The notes under the pieces are model-generated. The model worked only from the letters and a program-made list of their open reading frames with translations. It was not told the DNA's origin and ran no database searches. Source: Bacillus sp. P14.5 (GTDB lineage: Bacteria; Bacillota; Bacilli; Bacillales; Bacillaceae_B). From it: 64,000 nt of DNA. Below, one piece after another: positions 57,979 to 64,000 of the stretch; positions within the stretch are counted from its first letter, which is position 1; the number at the start of each line of letters is the position of its first letter. The DNA lies in NCBI RefSeq assembly GCF_003316765.1, contig NZ_NIJF01000070.1:1-64000 (forward strand). Reading direction: 5' to 3'. Both the position numbers and the translations under genes were made by a program.

Positions 57979-59285
57979 CTATTTTCGTGCACGAGCAATA
58001 ATCCTGATCGGTGTTCCTTCAAAGACAAAGGCTTCTCTTATCCTGTTTTCGAGGAATCGTGAATAAGAAAAGTGCATTAATTCAGGCTCATTTACAAAAA
58101 CGACAAAGGTAGGCGGTTTCACAGCCACTTGAGTAGCATAAAATACTTTCAGTCGTTTTCCTTTATCGGTAGGTGTAGGATTCATTGCCACCGCATCGGC
58201 AATCACCTCGTTCAGAATACTGGATTGCACCCTCAACGCATGGTTTTCACTAGCCTGATTGATAACAGGTATCAGTGTGTGGATTCTTTTCTTAGTTTTA
58301 GCAGACAAGAAGAGGATAGGTGCGTAATCAAGGAAAAGGAAGTGCTCCCTAATGTTCTGCTCAAAAGCTTTCATCGTCTTTTCATCTTTTTCTACTGCAT
58401 CCCACTTGTTGACCACAATGATGACTGCACGTCCCGCTTCATGGGCATAGCCTGCAATCTTCTTATCCTGCTCGATGATTCCTTCTTCTCCATCTATGAC
58501 GACAAGAACCACATCGGACCGTTCAATCGCTCTTAAAGCACGTAGGACACTGTATTTCTCAGTGGATTCATATACTTTACCTTTTTCCTCATCCCCGCAG
58601 TGTCGATGATCACATAGTCCTGTCCATCGACTTTCAATCTGGAGTCAATAGCATCGCGGGTAGTGCCCGCCACATCGCTGACAATGACGCGATCCTCTCC
58701 AAGCATGGCATTGACAAGAGAAGACTTCCCTACATTCGGACGGCCGATTAAGGAGAACTTGATTACATCTTCTGCGTAATTGTCTCCTGAATGCTTGAAA
58801 TTCCTGGCCACTTCATCAAGCAAGTCCCCAAGCCCGATACCGTGTGAACCCGAAATCGGGAAAGGTTCTCCGAATCCTAAAGAGTAGAAATCATAAATCA
58901 TTTCTCTCATCTCAGGATTATCGATTTTATTTACCGCCAGTACGACCGGCTTCTTGGAACGGTAGAGGATTTTAGCGACGATTTCATCCGCAGCAGTCAC
59001 TCCTTCGCGGCCATTGGTAAGGAAAATGATAACGTCCGCTTCATCAATGGCGATTTCCGCCTGCTGGCGGATCTGCTCAAGAAACGGCTCATCGCCGATC
59101 TCTATCCCTCCAGTATCAATAAGATTAAAATCATGTGTGAGCCAGTCAGCAGAGCTGTAAATCCGGTCTCTTGTCACTCCTGGAACATCTTCAACAATAG
59201 AAATCCGTTCTCCCACGATTCGGTTGAAGATGGTTGACTTCCCTACGTTGGGACGTCCAACAATTGCAACAACAGGTTTTGCCAT
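57979..59285 (-). pseudogene. der: Der/EngA ribosome-assembly GTPase (one-base frameshift)
   Basis: Essential GTPase with two tandem G domains for 50S assembly. Both P-loops, [11 protein letters not shown] (residue 9) and [10 protein letters not shown] (about 185), NKID and NKWD, and the KH-like end are present. The frame stops after [14 protein letters not shown] near 58580; adding one base to the AAAAAGG run gives [20 protein letters not shown], the normal sequence, and a 435-residue protein. Start is ATG 59285 after AAAGGGTG. An essential gene with a frame break in an otherwise normal chromosome is best explained as sequence error. Confidence 0.94.
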
Positions 59286-59294
59286 ATTGTTCAC

Positions 59295-59690
59295 CCTTTC
59301 TGTTAATTAGGTACATTAAAGGCCGTTTTCATTCATCTGTTTCGTTTTTTTAGAAGCAGTACTTCCTAATGTTAATTGCAGGCTTTTTTCAAAAGGTTAT
59401 ATTAATGTTCCAGTGATTTCTTATATAATTCAGGAAAAGAGCCTGATTTAATTAATCATCATATCTCCAACGATTCATAATGCTTGTCTATATTGACTTC
59501 GGCTAATGCTGCTCAATCCCCCGTCCAGGAGGATAAATTAAAGACTGACCTTTTAAGGTTTATCTCCTTACAGGCCAGCCCCCTTAACTTCGTTATTTTA
59601 TCAGTAAAAGCAAATTCTAGCAATTATTCTTCATATATCTTCGTTTTTATTTCAGTTATCAACTCAGGCTGTTTGCTCTGACTTTAAATC
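59295..59690. other. Intergenic DNA upstream of der, nothing recognised
   Basis: AT-rich, with short frames only, none with a convincing ribosome site. It should hold the der promoter. Confidence 0.4.
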
Positions 59691-59692
59691 TC

Positions 59693-59835
59693 AAGGTCCT
59701 GATTTGCCTCAGGATACTAAGGGTTTTCTCTCTATACAGAGAAGCAGCTCTTTTCTTTCTTGCTTACCGGGATTTTTTCTGTGTTTTATCGCGTCCCTTA
59801 AAATATCCATATTAAATAGCAACAAAGTTTACGAC
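59693..59835 (+). repeat. AT-rich repeat family B, copy B7
   Basis: CAGGATACTAAGGGTTTTCTCTC, AGCAGCTCTTTTCTTTC, TTGCTTACCGGGATTTTTTC and AATAGCAACAAAGTTTACG, in the B2 order and orientation. Confidence 0.65.
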
Positions 59836-59857
59836 TTAAAACAGATTCAACCAATAC

Positions 59858-60046
59858 TCAGTGCCGTACGATGATGAATAAACCTTCATCCAATTCATGG
59901 GCTATTCCGTCCAGGATTGCCTCCAGATTGGCAGAAATCTTTAGTAACTCTTCTTGTGTCCGGCAATGAAATACAGCTGTACCGCTTGGACACTTTTCGG
60001 GGTAGGTGGTAACAGCCGCGAGTATGAATTTGTCCACTGAACTCAT
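59858..60046 (-). CDS. Small capping-complex subunit for a YIEGIA protein
   Basis: A 62-residue soluble protein, beginning MSSVDKFILAAVTTYPEKCP and ending DEGLFIIVRH. Its size, sequence style and its four-base overlap (ATGA) with the YIEGIA gene fit the small partner described for such proteins in Bacillus spore-forming genomes. No membrane segment. Assignment rests on context and my memory of the family, not on a motif test. Confidence 0.65.
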   Translation of the reverse strand: MSSVDKFILAAVTTYPEKCPSGTAVFHCRTQEELLKISANLEAILDGIAHELDEGLFIIVRH

Positions 60047-60939
60047 TTAAGCTTCCTCCCCTTTTTATTTGCTTTAGATTCAGTAGGCATCCTGATTGCG
60101 TTCTCAAGGGTAGGTACCTGGCTCAGGACCGCGATCGCCTTTTCACGATCCTTTTCTTGCGGAAGGACAAACACACCTACCCGCCCATCATCCAGATCTC
60201 TTTTGGCTAATGGAGTCAGGGCAGGGGTTCCGGAATCTTTATAAATCCCCAATGTTGTAGACATATCATGTAAAATTGCCTGCCGCTGACCCAGGTTGGC
60301 AATCGTTGATCTGGAGTCGAAGGATTTGGGTGTCAGTAAGAATCCCATCCCGTATCTAATTATTTCTTCCTGCCTCGCAGGCAGCCCTATATTCATGATA
60401 TAAATATTATCAACATACAGGCCTGGTCCTTCAAAGTGAGGCTGCACAAACTCAATATCAACAATGTCCTTCAGTTTTCCTCCAGCCATCAGCCTGTGGG
60501 CCGCTATAATACTGATGATTCCCACAACTACAGCAGCCCAGAAATTCACGATAAGATAAGCTAAGGTGGTCAACAATGAAGAAAAAATCACCAGGTAATT
60601 CCGGCTTTCAAAAGCAATAGCGATTCCCTCTATATAAGTCGCTCCCCTTGGAACCAATTCAAACGCATCCAGCTCTGTCAATGTATTTCTTTCCATATTA
60701 CGCACATCCCTGAATTGGGACGCTGCCACTGTCAAAAAAGTGATGGCTGTGAAGTTTTCTTCCAATAAGGCTGGAACTGCAATTGTGCCGAGCCCTGCTG
60801 CAATGAATCCAAGTGCGATATGTATGATTTTTCCATGCAGATAGGTAGGGTATTGACGATAATCCGTCCTAAGCATGTAGACACGAGTCAACGTCCCAAT
60901 GAACACACCAAATACCACCGGATAAACGTATTCATTCAT
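60043..60939 (-). CDS. YIEGIA family membrane protein
   Basis: A 298-residue membrane protein with about five hydrophobic segments in the first 160 residues, the family name motif TYIEGIAIAFESRNYLV (about 102-118), and a soluble C-terminal part ending KKGRKLK. In B. subtilis the homologue (YphB/SeaA, as I recall) has a role in spore envelope assembly. GGAG precedes the ATG, and it overlaps the end of yphA by four bases. Confidence 0.8.
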   Translation of the reverse strand: MNEYVYPVVFGVFIGTLTRVYMLRTDYRQYPTYLHGKIIHIALGFIAAGLGTIAVPALLEENFTAITFLTVAASQFRDVRNMERNTLTELDAFELVPRGATYIEGIAIAFESRNYLVIFSSLLTTLAYLIVNFWAAVVVGIISIIAAHRLMAGGKLKDIVDIEFVQPHFEGPGLYVDNIYIMNIGLPARQEEIIRYGMGFLLTPKSFDSRSTIANLGQRQAILHDMSTTLGIYKDSGTPALTPLAKRDLDDGRVGVFVLPQEKDREKAIAVLSQVPTLENAIRMPTESKANKKGRKLK

Positions 60940-61556
60940 AAATTCTTGACTTCTCCTTTTTTAAGTGCAGATTTTATGAAGCTGGATTGAGTGTTGGATA
61001 ATAACTGTAATAAGTGCAGGGCTCCTCCGCTGACCGCTATTATAGAAATCACGTCAAGAAAAAAGTGTCCCCCCGCTCCATAAGGAAAGTTTTGCTGCGC
61101 AAACACAGTACCTGTCAGGATCTCTCCAGTAATCAAGCCAATAACCAAAGCGAGCAGTCTCTTTTTCACCTGTTCAGAATCACTGTACAGCAAATAAGAA
61201 ATTACCAGGAGTATGGCAGTAACCATTATTTTTTCATTCAAAAACATAATGACAGGATCATAAAACGATAAGAGTTTAAAGCTGGAGTATGATGCTCCGA
61301 TAATAAAGCTGCTTAGAATTAGATAAAGTTTTTCGTGAAGATTATAATTCCTGGCAAACAGCATAGAAAACAGGAAAATAAGAACGGTTGTCAGCCCTGC
61401 GTGCATCCCGTCTATTCCTATCCCATAAGGAAAACTGATAATCAAAATCAGAGAGCCGGCAGAACTCTTCAAACGCCAGCCGCTTTTTTTATTCATTAAA
61501 AATGTACTGGCGATCCACCCCGCCCACATCAGCCATAAAAAAATCAACCCATTCAT
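60936..61556 (-). CDS. yphA: YphA membrane protein
   Basis: A 206-residue integral membrane protein with about six hydrophobic segments (NGLIFLWLMWAGWIASTFLM, SLILIISFPYGIGIDGMHAG) and a Lys-rich tail. The start at 61556 follows AGGAGGTAGG; a longer frame to 61604 is unsupported. With the YIEGIA gene and its small partner it makes a three-gene unit, as in B. subtilis. Function unknown. Confidence 0.85.
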   Translation of the reverse strand: MNGLIFLWLMWAGWIASTFLMNKKSGWRLKSSAGSLILIISFPYGIGIDGMHAGLTTVLIFLFSMLFARNYNLHEKLYLILSSFIIGASYSSFKLLSFYDPVIMFLNEKIMVTAILLVISYLLYSDSEQVKKRLLALVIGLITGEILTGTVFAQQNFPYGAGGHFFLDVISIIAVSGGALHLLQLLSNTQSSFIKSALKKGEVKNL

Positions 61557-61658
61557 GTACCTACCTCCTATTATTCCATTATGGAAAATCTTTATGTAAT
61601 CCATTCATGCATACTTAAAATCTTCTGAGAAAAATTAAAGGGAGGAGGTGTGGCTAAT

Positions 61659-61790
61659 ATGGGAAAAGATCGCCAAGAGAAAAAGCTGAGAAAAAGCGGC
61701 CGAGTTGAATCTGATAGGGACCAGACTTTGGAAAAAGCCGGAGCAACAAGATTGGAAGGACCAGAGGAATCCAGACGAAGACAAAGATAA
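61659..61790 (+). CDS. ypzI: YpzI small basic protein
   Basis: A 43-residue protein, MGKDRQEKKLRKSGRVESDR and ending ATRLEGPEESRRRQR, with a strong GGAGGAGGTG site. The sequence and the position between yphA and rpsA fit B. subtilis YpzI, a small conserved protein of unknown function. It is mostly charged, with nearly no hydrophobic residues. Confidence 0.75.
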   Translation: MGKDRQEKKLRKSGRVESDRDQTLEKAGATRLEGPEESRRRQR

Positions 61791-62007
61791 TTGGTGAACT
61801 TCATGTCCGTACACCGTTTTCGGTCTGGGTACAACAATGTTATTTGCGAAATGTATACCTGATTGATAAACACAAACACGTCTAGAGGTTCTCTCTAGGC
61901 GTTTTCATCCTGTTTTTAAAAGGGTTACAAAAGTTGTGAGGTTCTTTTGGGGGAGTCGGCTGCTCAGAGAGAGCTCTTGAGTCAAGGAGATCGACCGCTG
62001 CCCGATT

Positions 62008-62545
62008 CTTTGGGTCTCGTGGGGATTCCTTGAGACCCATTCTCCGGACTTTTTCGTTTCCTTGGGTCTCTTAGGGCTTCCTTGAGACCTATTCTTCGGA
62101 CTTTATCGTTTCCTTGGGTCTCTTAAAGCTTTCTTGAGACCTTCTCTTCTTACTTTTTTGATTCCTTGGGTCTCTTAAAGCTTTCTTGAGACCCTCTCTT
62201 CTTCCTTTTTTGATTTCTCGGGTCTCTTACGGCTTCCTTGAGACCCTCTCTTCTTCCTTTTTTGATTTCTTGGGTCTCTTAAGGCTCCCTTGAGACCTTC
62301 TTTTCTTACTTTTTTGATTTCTTGGGTCTCTTAAGGCTTCCTTGAGACCTTCTTTAGCACGTTTTTCGTTTCTTTGGGTCTCTTAGAGCTTCCTTGAGAC
62401 CTTCTCTTCTTACTTTTTTGATTTCTTAGATCTCTTGGGGCTTTCTTGAAACCTTCGTTGGCACTTTTTTGGTTTCCTTGGGTCTCTAAAAGTTTCCTTG
62501 AGTCCTTCTTTAGCACTTTTTTCGTTTCCATAGGTCTCTATGAGC
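62008..62545. repeat. Hairpin minisatellite array 2 (about 52-bp units, about 10 copies)
   Basis: About ten units, each TTTCTTGGGTCTCTTAAGGC followed by TTCCTTGAGACCTTC and a pyrimidine-rich linker (for example TCTTCTTACTTTTTTGA or TTTAGCACGTTTTTCG). Each has the inverted repeat GGTCTC-13 bases-GAGACC. Units differ by substitutions; stem bases are the most conserved. The array lies in the gap between ypzI and the rpsA terminator. Open frames on the minus strand across it are repeat artefacts. Confidence 0.88.
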
Positions 62546-62637
62546 TCATATAATATTCTTCATCCTTTTCCTCTGCAGAATCTCTAAAAGCCCCATGAGT
62601 CCCTATCCTTCACACTTTTGTTCCCTCTAGAAAACCA

Positions 62638-62669
62638 CAAAAAAGCCGACCATAGTTGGCCGGCTTTTA
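62638..62669 (-). terminator. Terminator of rpsA
   Basis: AAAAAGCCGACCATAGTTGGCCGGCTTTT hairpin just after the rpsA stop. Confidence 0.85.
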
Positions 62670-62673
62670 TAGA

Positions 62674-63813
62674 TTACTTTTTGAAATTCTTTAATTTATC
62701 CCCGATCATATCACCAAGCTGGAAGCCAGTGTTTTCTTCAGGCATTTCATAATTATCATATTCATCAACAGGCTTCTCTTCTAATTCCTTGATGCTCAAT
62801 GATAAACGCTGATCATTTTCGTTGACATCAAGTACTTTCACCTTAACAGTCTGGCCCTCTTCCAGTACTTCATGAGGTGTACCGATATGCTTATGTGAAA
62901 TTTGAGAAATGTGAACCAGGCCTTCGACTCCAGGGAATACTTCGACGAACGCACCATAGGATACAAGGCGTTTCACTTCGCCTTCAAGAACTTCGCCTCT
63001 TGGCGCTTTACTTGCAATGTCATTCCATGGTCCAGGCAGTGTTTCTTTAATAGATAAAGAAATTCTTTCGTTATCTCTGTCTACGGAAAGCACTTTGACA
63101 TTGACTTGCTGGCCTTCTGTTACTACATCAGATGGCTTTTCCACATGCTCATGTGAGAGCTGGGAAATATGGACAAGACCGTCAACACCGCCGATATCCA
63201 CGAACGCTCCGAAATCAGTCAGGCGCTGAACCGTTCCTTCGAGCACTTCGCCAGTTTGGATTTTATCCAGGACTTCTTTCTTCTGCTCTTCCTTTTGCTC
63301 TTCAACGACAGCGCGATGAGAAAGGATTAAGCGGTTTTTATCTTTTTCAAGTTCTACAATTTTAAAAGTAAGTGATTTTCCTTTATAGTCACTGAAATCT
63401 TCTACATAGTGATCTTCCACAAGTGAAGCCGGAACAAATCCGCGGACACCAAGGTCAACGACAAGGCCGCCTTTTACGACATCCTTAACTTCCGCTTCGA
63501 ATACTTCCCCGCTTTCAAAACGGTTCTGCATTTCGTCCCATGCTTTTTCAGCGTCAACTTTGCGCTTGGAAAGAACCAGGAGTTCCTCTTCCACTTTAGT
63601 TACGATTAAATCAAGTACATCGCCTTCCTGGCAAGCATCAGAAGCTTTTTCAATATGGAGGCTGGATAATTCACTGATTGGAATGATGCCGTCCACTTTA
63701 CTGCTTTCTACGTCAACCAGGACCTGCTTTTCTTCAACTTTCGTGACTGTTCCTTTAACCTTGTCACCAACTTCAAGGTTATTTACTTCCACTTGGTTCA
63801 TGTCTTCTACCAT
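62674..63813 (-). CDS. rpsA: S1 RNA-binding-domain protein (RpsA/YpfD)
   Basis: Homologue of ribosomal protein S1 as found in Bacillus (YpfD). The 379 residues hold four S1 domains; the clearest are the third and fourth, with LTDFGAFVDIGGVDGLVHIS and SYGAFVEVFPGVEGLVHISQ, followed by KVLDVNENDQRLSLSIKELE. The AAGGAGGAG site is strong. In Bacillus it is not essential; its role may be RNA binding at the ribosome. Operon partner upstream is partial at the window edge. Confidence 0.94.
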   Translation of the reverse strand: MVEDMNQVEVNNLEVGDKVKGTVTKVEEKQVLVDVESSKVDGIIPISELSSLHIEKASDACQEGDVLDLIVTKVEEELLVLSKRKVDAEKAWDEMQNRFESGEVFEAEVKDVVKGGLVVDLGVRGFVPASLVEDHYVEDFSDYKGKSLTFKIVELEKDKNRLILSHRAVVEEQKEEQKKEVLDKIQTGEVLEGTVQRLTDFGAFVDIGGVDGLVHISQLSHEHVEKPSDVVTEGQQVNVKVLSVDRDNERISLSIKETLPGPWNDIASKAPRGEVLEGEVKRLVSYGAFVEVFPGVEGLVHISQISHKHIGTPHEVLEEGQTVKVKVLDVNENDQRLSLSIKELEEKPVDEYDNYEMPEENTGFQLGDMIGDKLKNFKK

Positions 63814-63932
63814 ATGTACTCCTCCTTAATCCATGACTGCTAATCTTTTTAAAGTGAATGAATTCACATTTCTTTAAAAATATTCTTTCTATTAACTTCT
63901 AATAAATAGGCTCATTTGTCAAGCAGAAAAGC

Positions 63933-64000
63933 TCATTGATGCTTATCCAAAAGTTTTTGGATATCCGCCATTATGACTTCAGTTACTTTTTCAGCGTTGG
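63933..64000 (-). CDS. 3' end of a gene, perhaps plsC or cmk
   Basis: About 22 codons ending ...NAEKVTEVIMADIQKLLDKHQ before a TGA at 63933. The order cmk-plsC-rpsA is common in Bacillales and this helical end resembles acyltransferases, but the fragment is too short to decide. Confidence 0.5.
   Translation of the reverse strand, partial: NAEKVTEVIMADIQKLLDKHQ

Noticed and set aside
62331..62531. A Lys/Arg-rich minus-strand protein of 66 residues
   Set aside because: Lies wholly within array 2 and only reflects the 52-bp repeat read in shifting frames.

Overview
The window is a piece of chromosome from a spore-forming, menaquinone-using Bacillota bacterium of the Bacillaceae. The evidence is gene order and content: recU-ponA, nth-dnaD-asnS-aspB-ypmB-ypmA, dinG, panBCD, ypjD-dapB-mgsA-bshB1-bshA-cca-birA, qcrABC, an aro/his/tyr cluster, ndk-hepT-menG-hepS-mtrB, hup, spoIVA, yphFE, gpsA, der, yphA and rpsA. 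This follows the Bacillus subtilis ponA-to-ypfD region closely. Bacillithiol genes (bshA, bshB1), spore genes (sspM, spoIVA, ypjB, a YIEGIA protein) and TRAP (mtrB) point the same way. Species cannot be read from the sequence; it is not B. subtilis itself, because the spaces between genes hold repeat families and two hairpin arrays that I do not associate with that genome.

Layout. 1-466: 5' end of a group II intron on the minus strand, its reverse transcriptase lying outside the window. 467-1592: non-coding DNA with compound repeats. 1593-8270: yppG, yppF, yppE, a small ORF, sspM, yppC, recU and ponA. 8434-18097: ypoC, nth, dnaD, asnS, aspB, ypmB, ypmA, a broken metallo-hydrolase-like gene and dinG, all on the minus strand. 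18500-19430: a hairpin minisatellite. 19904-27926: panDCB, then birA-cca-bshA-bshB1-mgsA-dapB-ypjD. 28325-38550: a YitT-type gene, a zinc protease, ypjB, ypjA, qcrCBA, ypiF, an IS1182-type element, ypiB and ypiA. 38619-46109: a protein of unknown function, then aroA, tyrA, hisC, aroB and aroF. 46393-50836: cheR, ndk and menaquinone synthesis genes. 51232-63813: mtrB, hup, spoIVA, yphF, yphE, gpsA, der, a YIEGIA module, yphA, ypzI, a second hairpin array and rpsA. 63933-64000: the end of a further gene.

How the genes work together. The aro cluster feeds chorismate to tyrosine, phenylalanine and menaquinone; hepS/hepT and menG make the menaquinone that qcrABC oxidises. dapB, bshA/B1, panBCD and birA are small-molecule pathways; nth, recU, dinG, dnaD and hup maintain DNA. 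Many intergenic stretches lack the trp operon, aroH and mtrA(folE) that B. subtilis carries at these spots.

Two points affect any reading of this sequence. First, nine conserved genes (a metallo-hydrolase-like gene, panD, bshA, ypjD, the yitT-like gene, ypiF, aroF, ndk and der) each carry one missing base in a homopolymer; adding it back restores the family sequence. Because der and ndk are among them, sequencing error is the likely cause. Second, the gaps hold a structured repeat landscape: a modular GC-rich repeat with a covarying hairpin, a second AT-rich repeat often next to it, a third repeat split by the IS, and two unrelated tandem arrays of about 52-bp hairpin units, one with a four-unit higher-order period. 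These are the best candidates for something undescribed.
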